From NCBI GenBank assembly GCA_016936075.1, contig JAFGPS010000004.1, positions 1 through 64,000 of the forward strand: 64,000 nt of DNA. Reading direction: 5' to 3'. Below are positions 26,381 through 36,468 of the stretch, in pieces. The notes under the pieces were generated by a model. It did not search any database. It was not told the DNA's origin and saw only the letters and a program-made list of their open reading frames with translations. This DNA is from Sedimentisphaerales bacterium (GTDB lineage Bacteria > Planctomycetota > Phycisphaerae > Sedimentisphaerales > Anaerobacaceae). The position numbers and the translations under genes are program-made. Each line of letters starts with the position of its first letter. The first letter of the stretch is position 1.

Positions 26381-27469
26381 ATGCAGTTTTATTCGAAGTG
26401 GATACTACTGTTATTATTTTTAATACCTGCGATGATGTATTTTAATTTTCGCAAAAAGCGTCACGCCGCGCTGAAGTTTTCCAGCTTGCGGGACATGCGG
26501 AATTGTTCTATCTCGCTGAGACAGCGTTTGCGTCCTTTAATGATTTTCGCTCGGTATATTTGCATTGCATTATTGATAGTCGCTCTTGCAAGGCCGAGGA
26601 AAGGAACGGTTCTTTCTGAAATTTCCGCCGAAGGTGTCGCGATGGAAATTGTCGCCGACCGTTCGAGCAGTATGAATACAGAAATGGATTACTATGGCCA
26701 GACAGTTAGCCGATTCGATGTTGTAAAAAGAGTTCTTTCTGATTTCATTGAAGGTGATAAAAAAGAATTTACAGGAAGAGACAGTGACCTGATAGGACTT
26801 GTTACTTTCGCAAGATATGCAGATACGATATGCCCGATGGTACTTGGTCATAATGTTCTTGTTGAGTTTCTGAAAAAAACGAATACAGTAAATATTCGCA
26901 GCGAAGACGGAACCGCGATAGGTGATGGAATTGCACTTGCTGCCGCAAGACTGAAGAAAGCTGAAGAAGAATTCCAGAAAAGAAAACAAAAGCTGGCGGA
27001 AGAAGGGGAAAATGTTTCAGATGAAGACGCTGGTTTCAAAATAAAAAGCAAAGCTATCATTTTGCTTACAGACGGCATAAATAATGTCGGCGATTACAGC
27101 CCGACTCAGGCCGCTGAATTAGCGAAAGAATGGGGAATAAAAATATATACGATTGGTATCGGTTCCGCTGAAGCTTATACTACCGTTCAGTCTATGCTGG
27201 GAACTTTTAAAATGCCTGTCGGTCAGAGCCTTGATGAAGGATTACTCAAGAATATAGCTGAAACAACAGGCGGTTTTTATGGACGTGCCGATGATGCTAA
27301 GGCACTTAAACAAATTATCGAAAAAATCGATGAGTTGGAAAAAACGGAAGTGAAATCAATACAGTTTACTCAATATTCCGAATTTTTCAGCCCATGGACG
27401 CTAACCGCGTTATTAATATTAATATTGGAAATGTTGGCAAGTTGTACAGTATTTCGTAAGATACCGTAA
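26381..27469 (+). CDS. BatA-like von Willebrand factor A protein
   Basis: The 362-residue membrane protein begins immediately after the preceding stop codon. It has an N-terminal helix (about 5-22), a second helix near 58-75, then a VWA domain whose MIDAS motif reads D-R-S-S-S. A T-D-G-I-N-N motif comes later, and a C-terminal membrane helix (about 337-355) closes the protein. BatA works with BatB, MoxR and BatD in envelope-associated complexes of unknown substrate. The VWA domain has an extra Lys/Glu-rich helical insertion near 185-215. Confidence 0.9.
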   Translation: MQFYSKWILLLLFLIPAMMYFNFRKKRHAALKFSSLRDMRNCSISLRQRLRPLMIFARYICIALLIVALARPRKGTVLSEISAEGVAMEIVADRSSSMNTEMDYYGQTVSRFDVVKRVLSDFIEGDKKEFTGRDSDLIGLVTFARYADTICPMVLGHNVLVEFLKKTNTVNIRSEDGTAIGDGIALAAARLKKAEEEFQKRKQKLAEEGENVSDEDAGFKIKSKAIILLTDGINNVGDYSPTQAAELAKEWGIKIYTIGIGSAEAYTTVQSMLGTFKMPVGQSLDEGLLKNIAETTGGFYGRADDAKALKQIIEKIDELEKTEVKSIQFTQYSEFFSPWTLTALLILILEMLASCTVFRKIP

Positions 27470-27481
27470 AAGGTTTTTAAT

Positions 27482-28504
27482 ATGAATCTTGGAAATGATA
27501 AAGCATTGTGGTTGTTATTCGTAGTACCGGCTATCCTGGTACCGGCTTACTTATGGTGTTTCTGGCAGAAATCCCGGGCGTTGAAAATGTTAGCTGGAAC
27601 CGAAATGCTAAAGAAAATAAATGCCTCTGTAAGTTTTAGAAGGCAGGTATTGAAAGCATTTCTTTTAGTAGCGGCTTACATTAGTATTGTAATTGCGTTG
27701 ACTGAGCCGAAGTGGAATCCGCAGGCTGAAAAAATAAAACAGCAGGGGCGTGACGTTTGTATCTTGCTTGATACTTCACGTTCCATGCTTGCAGAGGATA
27801 TAAAACCGAGCAGGCTCGAACGTTCCAAACTCGCGATAAGGGATTTGCTTGAGACGCTGCAGGGTGACAGAGTGGCTATCGTGACCTTTGCCGGAAACAG
27901 CACTGTCAAATGTCCCCTTACTCAGGATTATGCTTTTGTGCGAATGGTACTTACTGATATTTCCACTGAAAGTTCCAGCAGGGGCGGAACGATGATAGGC
28001 GATGCGATTCGCAAAGCAACTGAGGAAGTTTTCGATAAGCAAAGCAGGGAATATAAAGATATAATTCTTATAACCGACGGCGAGGAACAAGAGGGAGTCG
28101 AAAGTTTTGCCGAGCAGGCCGCCGAAAAAGCCGCTGAACAGGGAATCAGGATAATCGCAATCGGGCTCGGTGATGACCAGCAGGGTTCGAGAATTCCAAT
28201 TACAGGACCGAATGGAGAAACGACTTTCCTGAAATATAATGGACAGGAAGTCTGGTCGAAACTTGGCAGCGATTTGTTGATGAAGGTCGTTTATGCGACC
28301 GATGGTGGAAAATATCTCTCGGTAAAGCCCGGAACCACGATGGATTTGGGCGCGATTTACAAAGAAGTTATTGCAACCGGGCCAAAACGCGAGCTTGAAT
28401 CGGCTACAATGATTAGGTATGATGAGAGATTCCAGATATTTCTGGCTCTTGGATTGATATTATTAGTTTTAGAGACGATGACAAGTGAATGCAAAAAAAG
28501 TTAA
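27482..28504 (+). CDS. BatB-like von Willebrand factor A protein
   Basis: The 340-residue paralogue of the preceding gene has two N-terminal membrane helices (about 10-27 and 58-78), a VWA domain with the canonical MIDAS DTSRSM and I-L-I-T-D-G-E-E, and a final membrane helix (about 315-332). The G-x-x-I-P-I-T-G-P-N-G-E segment typical of BatB confirms the identity. Its end overlaps batC by 20 bases, showing tight coupling. Confidence 0.93.
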   Translation: MNLGNDKALWLLFVVPAILVPAYLWCFWQKSRALKMLAGTEMLKKINASVSFRRQVLKAFLLVAAYISIVIALTEPKWNPQAEKIKQQGRDVCILLDTSRSMLAEDIKPSRLERSKLAIRDLLETLQGDRVAIVTFAGNSTVKCPLTQDYAFVRMVLTDISTESSSRGGTMIGDAIRKATEEVFDKQSREYKDIILITDGEEQEGVESFAEQAAEKAAEQGIRIIAIGLGDDQQGSRIPITGPNGETTFLKYNGQEVWSKLGSDLLMKVVYATDGGKYLSVKPGTTMDLGAIYKEVIATGPKRELESATMIRYDERFQIFLALGLILLVLETMTSECKKS

Positions 28505-29645
28505 AATCCTGTTATTAATGATTTTGTTTTTAACTGTAAGCCGCTCAGTTTATGCTGATTCTGCGCAAGCTTTGGTTGAGCAGGGCAATAGTCTGTATTC
28601 TCAGGGCGATTTCAATAAAGCGATTGAAAAATATGATGCCGCTCTTATTGACCAGCCGCAGGTACTTGAGCCGAAGTTTAATAAAGCAAACAGTTATTAC
28701 ATGCTCGAAGACTTTTCCGAAGCGATAAATCTTTTTAGACAGGTTGCCGCAGAAAGCAAGGATATGGGATTGGTTGCCAAATCGAAATATAATCTTGGTA
28801 ATTGCTTTTTTCAGCAGGGCATGAAACAGAAAGATTCTGATTTGCAGAAATCGGTTGAAGATTTACAGAGCAGTATAGTCAACTGGCGGCAGACACTCGA
28901 AATCGAACCTGAGAATCATGACGCCGCAAAGAATATTGAAGTTGCAAGAATAATTATCAAGGATATTATCGATCAGATAAATAAACAGAAACAAGAGCAG
29001 GAAAAACAGGCTCAACAGCAGCAGCAAATGCAGGAAAAGCTAAAAGAGCTTATTGAAAAACAGAAGTCTTTATCTGAACAATCGCAACAGACACAGGACC
29101 AGCTTGAAAAGCAGCAAATTGACCAGCAGCAGGCTTCGGAAGATTATCAGAAACAATCTCAGGAACAATCGCAATTGCAAGACCAAACTCAGCAGACTAA
29201 GCAGGAATTAGAGCAGCAGCAGGATCCGAATAATCCGATGTCTCAGCAAATGCAGGAGGCCGCGAAGGAACTTGAGCAGGCCGCTGAAAATCAAAAAAAT
29301 GCACAGCAGCAATTAGATAATTCCGATGGAAAAGGTGCAAAGGAATCACAGGACAAAGCATCTGAACATCTTGAGAAAGCCCTTGAAAAAATGTCACAGG
29401 GAGATAACCAGCAGCAACAGCAACAACCGGGTGGAAATCCGAACCAGGACCAGGAAGAGCAACAAGACCAGAACAGCGACCAAAATCAGGATCAGCAAAA
29501 CCAATCGGAGCAGGATCAACAACCTCAGGAAGTAGCCGCTCCAGATGCTACCGCTCAGGAGATTCTCGACAAAGAGCAGAAAGACAAAGAGCAAAGGCAA
29601 ATGCTTCAAAGGCCCAGCAACCAGAAAGTTGAAAAGGACTGGTAA
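28485..29645 (+). CDS. BatC-like TPR protein with Gln-rich region
   Basis: The 386-residue protein has a signal peptide (ending V-Y-A-D). Two to three TPR motifs follow (about residues 28-150: A-L-V-E-Q-G-N-S-L-Y-S-Q-G-D-F-N-K-A). A very long Gln/Glu/Asp-rich low-complexity stretch runs from about 165 to 360, and the protein ends K-D-W. BatC proteins share this TPR plus charged low-complexity plan and a K-D-W end. The Gln run is extreme here and probably extended by codon slippage. Located between batB and batD. Confidence 0.88.
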   Translation: MNAKKVKILLLMILFLTVSRSVYADSAQALVEQGNSLYSQGDFNKAIEKYDAALIDQPQVLEPKFNKANSYYMLEDFSEAINLFRQVAAESKDMGLVAKSKYNLGNCFFQQGMKQKDSDLQKSVEDLQSSIVNWRQTLEIEPENHDAAKNIEVARIIIKDIIDQINKQKQEQEKQAQQQQQMQEKLKELIEKQKSLSEQSQQTQDQLEKQQIDQQQASEDYQKQSQEQSQLQDQTQQTKQELEQQQDPNNPMSQQMQEAAKELEQAAENQKNAQQQLDNSDGKGAKESQDKASEHLEKALEKMSQGDNQQQQQQPGGNPNQDQEEQQDQNSDQNQDQQNQSEQDQQPQEVAAPDATAQEILDKEQKDKEQRQMLQRPSNQKVEKDW

Positions 29646-29646
29646 T

Positions 29647-31449
29647 ATGAAAGTTTTAATAAAATGCTTTTTTATATTCTTTGCATATACGATTTTTCTG
29701 TCGGGCAATGCCTTTGCACAAGTTCGTGTTTCTGCGCAGGTTGATTCTTCGACGGATATTTATGTCGGTAAAGAATTTTCATATCAGATTGTAATAGAAG
29801 GTACAGGTTCAATTGGACAGCCTGATATGAGTTCTATCCAGCAATATAATCCGAGAGGTCCGAGTACTTCTCGTCAGTCAATCAATACGAATGGGGCTTT
29901 AAGAAGTTTTGTAGTTTTGGGTTATAATCTTACAGCGGTAAAAGAAGGAGAGATACAATTGCCGCCCGTGACAGTTCCTGTAGATGGGAAAAAATATCAA
30001 ACCAATCCTGTACGGATTAACGTTGTAAAACCCGGAACAACAGACAGGCTCGATTTGGAAGTTGAATTATCTGAAAAACAATGCTATGTCGGCCAACCTG
30101 TAATTATGACCGTTAAATTTTATGTTATGGCTGATATTGGTGATTTTAATTTCAATATACCTGCTTTTACCAGTGACGATTTCTATATCGAAAATCCTGA
30201 TACAGTAAATCCTCAAGCCAGAGATTTCAATCTTGGCAATGGAATTATTGCAAGTGTCAGTCAATACAGAACAACTCATAACAACAGAGAGGCAATTCTG
30301 GTTACTTTCAGTAAAGTTCTTATTCCAAAACATTCGGGTGTTATTAATATCGGGCCGACAAGTGTTTCTGCTGATGTAGCAGTGGGAAGGGCACGTTCAA
30401 GTGATATATTCGGTGACTTTTTCGGTTCTAATGTTCAATACCAACGATTCATGGTAAGTTCCAAGCCGCTTGAACTTAAAGTATTGAGTCTGCCCGGGCA
30501 AGGTAAGCCCGATAGTTTTTATGGACTTATAGGTAACTATTCGATTGAAAGTTCTGCAACTCCTACGGAAGTTAGTGTAGGTGACCCGATTACATTGAAT
30601 ATAAAAATCGGCGGCAACAAGTATTTAAAACCCATCCAATGGCCCAAACTCGAACAGATTCCTGAATTCGATAAGAATTTCAAGATTCCTTCAGAGCAGG
30701 CTTCTCCAGTTCTTGAAAATGGTTATAAGGTATTTACCCAGACAATCCGGGCAAATAATGACAAGGTGACAGAAATACCATCCATTCCTCTTGCATATTT
30801 TGATGCTGATAAGGGTACATATGTCACTGCGAAAACAAAACCTATAAAACTTGAAGTATCTCCGACTAAGATTCTGACAGGTTCGGATTTACTTGGTACT
30901 GACTTTTCGCCTGTGAATAAGGAAATAGAAGCTGTAAAGCAGGGTCTTTCCGCGAACTATCAGGATATGGATGCTTTGCAGAGCCATGATTTTTCTCCAA
31001 TAGCTGCTATCGTAAGTCCGGGCTATTTAGTCCTTTGGGCCAGTCCTCTTGCGTTTCTTTTATTTAGTGCATTTACGAAAATATATAATAATACATCACC
31101 TGAAAAACAGTTACAAAAGCAAAGACGCGGCGCATCAGGAAAAGCTATCAGTCAGCTCAAGAGTTTATCTTTATCTGGTTCACCAGAACATATCGAGCAG
31201 CTTGCGAGAGTATTGAAACAATATATAGGAGACCGATTCAACAAAACAGCCGGTTCTCTTACTTCCAATGATTGCTATGAAGCAATAGTTCACGCGTCGG
31301 GTGACACTGAGACGGCTCAACAGTTTAAAAATATAATTGCTGATTGCGAAGCATCGCGTTATGCTTCGACAGGAGCTAATATTGATTCTGAATGTGTTAA
31401 TAAAGCTATAGATTTGATTTTAACTATTGAAAAGAAATCTGATAAATAA
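29647..31449 (+). CDS. BatD-like protein (aerotolerance operon)
   Basis: From the ATG at 29647 the protein has 600 residues with a signal peptide ending A-F-A-Q. Long beta-domain repeats follow (V-x-S-S-x-D-I-Y-V-G-K-E-F-x-Y-Q-I and later V-S-V-G-D-P-I-T-L-N-I), then one membrane helix near 455-475 and a cytoplasmic helical tail. This is the typical BatD plan. The stop codon overlaps the batE start (TAATG). An upstream in-frame ATG at 29545 lies in batC and is not used. Confidence 0.9.
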   Translation: MKVLIKCFFIFFAYTIFLSGNAFAQVRVSAQVDSSTDIYVGKEFSYQIVIEGTGSIGQPDMSSIQQYNPRGPSTSRQSINTNGALRSFVVLGYNLTAVKEGEIQLPPVTVPVDGKKYQTNPVRINVVKPGTTDRLDLEVELSEKQCYVGQPVIMTVKFYVMADIGDFNFNIPAFTSDDFYIENPDTVNPQARDFNLGNGIIASVSQYRTTHNNREAILVTFSKVLIPKHSGVINIGPTSVSADVAVGRARSSDIFGDFFGSNVQYQRFMVSSKPLELKVLSLPGQGKPDSFYGLIGNYSIESSATPTEVSVGDPITLNIKIGGNKYLKPIQWPKLEQIPEFDKNFKIPSEQASPVLENGYKVFTQTIRANNDKVTEIPSIPLAYFDADKGTYVTAKTKPIKLEVSPTKILTGSDLLGTDFSPVNKEIEAVKQGLSANYQDMDALQSHDFSPIAAIVSPGYLVLWASPLAFLLFSAFTKIYNNTSPEKQLQKQRRGASGKAISQLKSLSLSGSPEHIEQLARVLKQYIGDRFNKTAGSLTSNDCYEAIVHASGDTETAQQFKNIIADCEASRYASTGANIDSECVNKAIDLILTIEKKSDK

Positions 31450-32258
31450 TGTATAAGAAATTTATAATATTATTGTTTATTTTGTTTGTGTGCATAGGCT
31501 CACTTGCCAAAGCTGATTTGACAAAAGAGCAGAAAAAGGAACTCTTTACACAGGCCAACGAATATTTTCAACAGGCTAACTCGACGGATAACCAGGAAAA
31601 AGCCAGCGAGCTTTATGAAAAAGCTATTCTCAGTTTCAATAAAATCATAGATGACGGTAATGTAAAAAACGCACGTTTATATTACAACCTTGCAAATGCT
31701 TATTTTCTGAATGGCAGTATTGGTATGGCGATTCTGAATTATCGCAAAGCAGAGAAGCTCGATAGTTCCGATGAGAATATCAAAAAGAACCTCGCGTTTG
31801 CCAGAAGCAGAAGAATTGATAAAGTTGCAGTAAACACAGAGAAAAAAGTGATGCAGACTCTGTTTTTCTGGCATTACGATTTCTCAATGAAAATAAAGTT
31901 TATTCTAACATGTATTTTCTTCGGTACTCTTTGTCTGTGCGGTGCTATAACTATACGAAAAGGCCTCACCGGACCGCTTACAGTTACAATGATAATAAGC
32001 GGCCTATTGACAATTTTGTTTTTTGTTTCAGTTTTTATTGAATACAGGAGTCATCACGATACAAGTTATGGTGTCATCACGGCCGGTGAAGTTATTGCAC
32101 GGCAGGGGGACGGCCAGAATTATCCACCAAGCTTCAAGGATTCCTTACATGAAGGTATGGAATTCCAGTTGCTCGAAAGCAGGCCAAGATGGTATCACAT
32201 CAAACTCACAGATGATAGTACCGCATGGATTCCATCAGATACAGCAGAACTGATATAA
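31449..32258 (+). CDS. BatE-like TPR/SH3 protein
   Basis: The 269-residue protein has a signal peptide, TPR repeats (about 25-125: A-R-L-Y-Y-N-L-A-N-A-Y-F), then two membrane helices (about 145-165 and 175-195). A C-terminal SH3b-like domain (about 205-269) ends with W-Y-H-I-K-L-x-D-x-S-x-A-W-I-P, a known BatE layout. It closes the plus-strand Bat cluster; the next gene is convergent. Confidence 0.9.
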   Translation: MYKKFIILLFILFVCIGSLAKADLTKEQKKELFTQANEYFQQANSTDNQEKASELYEKAILSFNKIIDDGNVKNARLYYNLANAYFLNGSIGMAILNYRKAEKLDSSDENIKKNLAFARSRRIDKVAVNTEKKVMQTLFFWHYDFSMKIKFILTCIFFGTLCLCGAITIRKGLTGPLTVTMIISGLLTILFFVSVFIEYRSHHDTSYGVITAGEVIARQGDGQNYPPSFKDSLHEGMEFQLLESRPRWYHIKLTDDSTAWIPSDTAELI

Positions 32259-32282
32259 CAACACAATACAAAAGTTATATTT

Positions 32283-32660
32283 CTACTTTTGATTATATTT
32301 GTGATTCTTTCCTTTGAATTCTTCTACGGAATATCTTGTTTCGTTTATATCGAGTTTTTCTTTTATAACTTTGGCGATATCAATTTCTGTAAGTTTTGCA
32401 AACTCTAAAAGCAGCATCATAATATCCGCAACTTCGTAAGAAATCTCTGTTTTATTTTTATCCTTAACAGCGGCTTGTTCTTCTTCCTTTGAAGTCATCC
32501 ACCTGAAATGAGCCATTAACTCACCGACTTCAGAACCAATTGCCATCGAAAGATTCTTCGGACAGTGAAACTGCTCCCAGTCCCGTTTGCGTACGAAATC
32601 CATAATTAAATTTTGCAGTTCAGAAATCGTTACGTTCGTATCATTCCATTCAGTTGCCAT
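32283..32660 (-). CDS. MazG-like nucleotide pyrophosphohydrolase (dCTPase-type)
   Basis: The 125-residue all-helical protein carries E-V-G-E-L and, later, E-V-A-D-I-M-M-L-L. These are the paired acidic motifs that bind magnesium in the MazG/RS21-C6 superfamily. The W-E-Q-F-H-x-P-K-N-L start is shared with iMazG and dCTP-pyrophosphatase-like proteins. It should hydrolyse a (possibly modified) dNTP to NMP and pyrophosphate for nucleotide-pool cleaning. It stands alone, convergent with batE. Confidence 0.9.
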   Translation of the reverse strand: MATEWNDTNVTISELQNLIMDFVRKRDWEQFHCPKNLSMAIGSEVGELMAHFRWMTSKEEEQAAVKDKNKTEISYEVADIMMLLLEFAKLTEIDIAKVIKEKLDINETRYSVEEFKGKNHKYNQK

Positions 32661-32810
32661 TGTATAAATCCTATAACTATAATTTGATTAACAGAGAAAA
32701 AATCACAATAGCACCTGATTATAGGAAAATCAAGCTATTTTCAAAGAACAGGGTTCGGCATATTCTGGACAATATTTCTGAGTAAGCTTCATAATAAAAT
32801 GAATCTGCTT

Positions 32811-33239
32811 CTAATCGTTATACTGTTCTGCGTAGTAACCATCGCCGCCAAATACACCATCTTTCCCATAGCTGACTAAATCATAGCTTCCTGGGTTGAA
32901 AGAACCCTTGGGGATATAGCCGTACTCAAAACCCCATGGATCTTTTAACTGGCTTTTTTTCAGATAAGGACCTGACCAGCCCTCTATTCCCGGATTGGTC
33001 AGCAGGTCGTTAAGAGTGTTTGGAAACTCGCGGCAGTTTAGCGTATAAGAATCTATCGCTGTTTCAATAGGTTTCATTCCGGGCTTTGCCAAATCCCATT
33101 TTGATTTGTCAATTTGCTCCCACAATCTTGGTGCCGTAATTGCGGTCAGCAGCGAAAGAATAACAATTACCACAAGAAGCTCAATGAGTGTAAATCCATT
33201 CATATTTTTTTTATCTCTTTTTAGTAAAGTCATGTTCAT
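32811..33239 (-). CDS. GspG-like type II secretion major pseudopilin
   Basis: The 142-residue protein has a prepilin peptidase site (M-N-G/F-T-L-I-E-L-L) and a hydrophobic helix. A GspG-type C-terminal domain follows with D-P-W-G-x-x-Y-x-Y and the Y-G-K-D-G-x-x-G-G-D-G calcium-loop region. No other secretion genes are nearby, so this is an isolated major pseudopilin gene. The upstream region 33240-33534 holds no gene apart from a terminator. Confidence 0.88.
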   Translation of the reverse strand: MNMTLLKRDKKNMNGFTLIELLVVIVILSLLTAITAPRLWEQIDKSKWDLAKPGMKPIETAIDSYTLNCREFPNTLNDLLTNPGIEGWSGPYLKKSQLKDPWGFEYGYIPKGSFNPGSYDLVSYGKDGVFGGDGYYAEQYND

Positions 33240-33473
33240 AACCTTTCATAGATGCAGTTAATAAATTTTGATTGCGCGCACATTGACTATAGACATTACA
33301 TATTATGATTAATTGGTTTACTCTACCGCGGTTTTCTATATGAACAGACGAGTGAAAGGGGAAATTTATTGCATGCTTTTTTTTGCTAATGAGAATAATG
33401 AATTAAGATGAACCAAAATCTAAATACGCTCAATTCAATTTTCTTCAGCCGAATTGATTTAATCTTATCAATA

Positions 33474-33508
33474 TAAAAAAATCCAGACGGGCTATTACAC
33501 CCGTCTGG
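33474..33508 (-). terminator. Rho-independent terminator after the MCP gene
   Basis: CCAGACGGG (33483-33491) pairs with CCCGTCTGG (33500-33508) over an eight-base loop. On the minus strand it is followed by a T run. It lies just past the chemoreceptor stop codon. Confidence 0.85.
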
Positions 33509-33534
33509 AAAAAGCAAAACAGTCAAATATCCGT

Positions 33535-35697
33535 TTAATTATTAAATTCATCAAAGCTACTGTTAAAATTATCATCCTCTAAAGGAATGACAATATTAGA
33601 TTTTACAGATGTTTTGTTTTTTGCGGCTTTGTTCTGAGCAATATCATGGAAGACTTGATTTGATAATGAAGAACTCTGTCTTTTTGTTGTTTTCGAGACC
33701 TTTTTCTTCCTGCTCGAAGTAGATGAGGTATTTGTTTTATTGCCTCCAACTAACGTAGCTAATTCTTGAACAATCTGGTCCATTTGTTCTGCTTGTGCGC
33801 TTAGCTCTTCAGAAGCACTTGCGGATTCCTCGGCGTTAGCAGCATTCTGTTGTGTAACTTTATCCATTTGTGATACCGCAGTATTTACCTGGTCGATTCC
33901 CTGTGCCTGTTCAGCAGAAGCGGCTGCTATTTCGCTGATTAAATCTGTTGTTTTGCCAACACTGGAGACTATTTCATCGAGAACCTTACCAACTTCTGTG
34001 GCAATATCAACACCATTCCTTGCGTTCTTAACAGATTCCTCAATCATATTGGCAGTGTTCTTCGCTGCATCGGCAGAACGCATTGCAAGATTTCGTACTT
34101 CTTCAGCTACTACAGCAAATCCCTTTCCTGCTTCACCTGCTCGGGCAGCTTCTACGGCAGCATTTAGAGCCAGAAGATTTGTCTGGAATGCAATCTCATC
34201 TATAACCTTGATAATCTTAGCGGTTTCATCGGAACTTTTCTGGATATCCTGTATGGCCTTATTCATTCTAATCATGGAATCCGTTCCTGTACTGGCAGAT
34301 TTTTTAGCTTCGGCGGCCAGTGTGTTAGCCTGTTGGGCATTATCTGCATTTTGTTTTGTCATTGCAGACATTTCCTCAAGACTGGAAGACGTTTCTTCAA
34401 GACCTGCAGCCTGCTCAGTTGCACCTTCGGCAAGCGATTGAGATGCAGATGAAACCTGACCTGATGCGGATGCTACCTGTTCTGAGCCTTCTGAGAGCTG
34501 GTTAACAATAAGATTTATCTTTCCTGTTATCTTACGTGCAACAAGGAACCATACTACAGAGACAATCAACATTGAGGACACAAGAATAATACCAAGGGTA
34601 GCGTTACTTGTATTTCCTATTGAGGAAATTTTATCTTTCGCTTCATAAAACTCATCAATATAGGAACCTACACCAATTACCCAGTCCCATGGTTCGAAAT
34701 ACATAATTCTTGCAATTTTCACACGTGCCTGAACATCTCCATCGTTTTTCCATGGATATCTTTGCTCATCCATTTCCCCTGATCCCAGATTAAGTGCTTT
34801 TTTGCAGATATCCTGTATAAATAAATTTCCATCGGCGTCTTTTGCCTGATAGATATCCTCATTATCTCGGGCACCATTTTGTGAAATAACATAACGTCCT
34901 TTTGAGTCGAGAACATAAACATAACCGGTTGCCCCAACCTTTGTATCCATTATCGATTTTCTTAATGAAACAACACTTTCCTGAGGAATACCAAAATACA
35001 AAGCTCCGACAACATTATTGTTTTGGTCTAATATGGGCTCGTATGTTGCAAGATACGATTTGTTGACTACGTATGCACTACCTCTGAATGTTTGACCATT
35101 AAGAAGTGCGCTAATAACAGGATTTGTTGTGCCATCGGGATTTGTTTTTGGAATATATGTACCTATAGCACGTTTACCATCTTGTCCCTGTACATTTGTG
35201 CAAATACGAAGCATATCACCAGCATCGTTCATTCGCTGGAATATTGTGCATGTACCTCCGATAAGCGATTTGACTTTATCGACAACAGCCGAAGTTTTTT
35301 CCATATCATTATTTTGTCCCAGCCATGTTTCGCCAACTAACATTTTAGGAAGTTCTACGCGTGACGAAACCTTATTATATTGGTTTGTTGCGTTCCATAT
35401 TACTGCTTCTTCTGTAAAACTGACTGGGCCTGTATTTTTAAGAACATCTCTGGCGGTATTTAATGAAGAAATGAGATTTTCCTGTAATAGTTCCTGCTGT
35501 GTTTCACATAACGCATAAATACCTTTTGCAATATTGTCAAGGCTGGAATAAGCCATTTTAGTGTTTTCCACATCGGAAACTTTTACCATTGTTGTATTTT
35601 GGTGATAGACAATCAATGAAACTGTAACCAGCGGGATAGTGGTTAATACAATTCCAATTACCAATAGTTTTGTTTGTAATTTCATGTTGCTAAACAT
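33535..35697 (-). CDS. Methyl-accepting chemotaxis protein with Cache-type sensor
   Basis: The 720-residue chemoreceptor has an N-terminal membrane helix (about 8-30) and a large periplasmic Cache_3-Cache_2-type sensing region (about 35-360). A second membrane helix (near 367-388) and a cytoplasmic coiled-coil signalling domain follow. The hairpin tip reads [16 protein letters not shown], the highly conserved kinase-contact sequence. A full HAMP domain is not obvious. It follows cheW by 31 bases and probably shares its transcript. No cheA is present in the window, so the kinase must be encoded elsewhere. Confidence 0.95.
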   Translation of the reverse strand: MFSNMKLQTKLLVIGIVLTTIPLVTVSLIVYHQNTTMVKVSDVENTKMAYSSLDNIAKGIYALCETQQELLQENLISSLNTARDVLKNTGPVSFTEEAVIWNATNQYNKVSSRVELPKMLVGETWLGQNNDMEKTSAVVDKVKSLIGGTCTIFQRMNDAGDMLRICTNVQGQDGKRAIGTYIPKTNPDGTTNPVISALLNGQTFRGSAYVVNKSYLATYEPILDQNNNVVGALYFGIPQESVVSLRKSIMDTKVGATGYVYVLDSKGRYVISQNGARDNEDIYQAKDADGNLFIQDICKKALNLGSGEMDEQRYPWKNDGDVQARVKIARIMYFEPWDWVIGVGSYIDEFYEAKDKISSIGNTSNATLGIILVSSMLIVSVVWFLVARKITGKINLIVNQLSEGSEQVASASGQVSSASQSLAEGATEQAAGLEETSSSLEEMSAMTKQNADNAQQANTLAAEAKKSASTGTDSMIRMNKAIQDIQKSSDETAKIIKVIDEIAFQTNLLALNAAVEAARAGEAGKGFAVVAEEVRNLAMRSADAAKNTANMIEESVKNARNGVDIATEVGKVLDEIVSSVGKTTDLISEIAAASAEQAQGIDQVNTAVSQMDKVTQQNAANAEESASASEELSAQAEQMDQIVQELATLVGGNKTNTSSTSSRKKKVSKTTKRQSSSLSNQVFHDIAQNKAAKNKTSVKSNIVIPLEDDNFNSSFDEFNN

Positions 35698-35728
35698 CTG
35701 TATTCTCCTTCATAAAACTTTTTGAGAG

Positions 35729-36259
35729 TTAATTGCAGTTATCATTATTTATATTGTTGTTTAAGGAATTAAAATTTATACCTGTAAGTACTTTTTCGAT
35801 ATCAAGAAGAATTTTTATCGCTGTTCCTACTTTTCCTATACCAAGAATAAAATCTGTATTTATTGATGTGCTAAATTCCGGTGTTTCCTGTATGTTTTCG
35901 CTGTTTATATCAAGAACCTCCTGAACTCGATCAACTACGATTCCTGTATTGCATTTTCTTTTTCCATTGCTGATGTCAATAACAATAATACATGTTTGTT
36001 CGGTTATATCAGCGGTTTCCATACCGAATTTTGATCTTAAATCTATTACCGGAATAACCTGACCTCTAAGATTGATTACTCCCTTAACGTATTCCGGCAT
36101 TTGCGGTACTGCAGTAATTTCAATATAACCTATAATTTCACGGACCTTCAGAATTTCCAATCCATATTCTTCTGAACCAAGGGCAAAAGTAAGATACTTT
36201 CCTTCTTTCCGGGAAATGGCATCTTTGATTTCTTCAGATGTGACTGTGGCTTTCGTCAT
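35729..36259 (-). CDS. cheW: Chemotaxis coupling protein CheW
   Basis: CheW links receptors to the CheA kinase. The 176-residue protein contains the family core: F-x-L-G-S-E-E-Y-G-L-x-I-L-x-V-x-E-I near residues 25-42, a P-x-x-P-x-Y-V-K-G-V-I-N-L-R-G-x-V-I-P-V-I-D-L-R signature, and an I-I-V-D-I-x-x-G motif. It is followed by the MCP gene, making a receptor-coupler pair. Confidence 0.92.
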   Translation of the reverse strand: MTKATVTSEEIKDAISRKEGKYLTFALGSEEYGLEILKVREIIGYIEITAVPQMPEYVKGVINLRGQVIPVIDLRSKFGMETADITEQTCIIVIDISNGKRKCNTGIVVDRVQEVLDINSENIQETPEFSTSINTDFILGIGKVGTAIKILLDIEKVLTGINFNSLNNNINNDNCN

Positions 36260-36468
36260 AGTATAACCCTTTCATTGAAGCCTGACACTAATGCTTTCTG
36301 GAGTATTCGAAGCCGAATCGAAAATCTTTCATAATTTGATTTTCTGGTTTTCTATTTTTAATCGTATTTGCTTTTCGACTTTTTGAGAGGGTGTATTGAT
36401 GGTGTGTTTATGTGATTTTAATGACAAAATATAAGTAGGGTAGTATTAGTTGGTGCTGTTTAAGACTT

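Noticed and set aside
28980..29560. Possible artefact or repeat element in the Gln-rich region of the BatC-like gene
   Set aside because: The frame is intact and codes for Gln/Glu-rich low-complexity sequence, which is a known feature of BatC; codon slippage explains it.
29545..29646. Upstream start for batD inside batC
   Set aside because: The Met at 29647 gives the signal peptide; the longer version would place a basic non-signal stretch before it.
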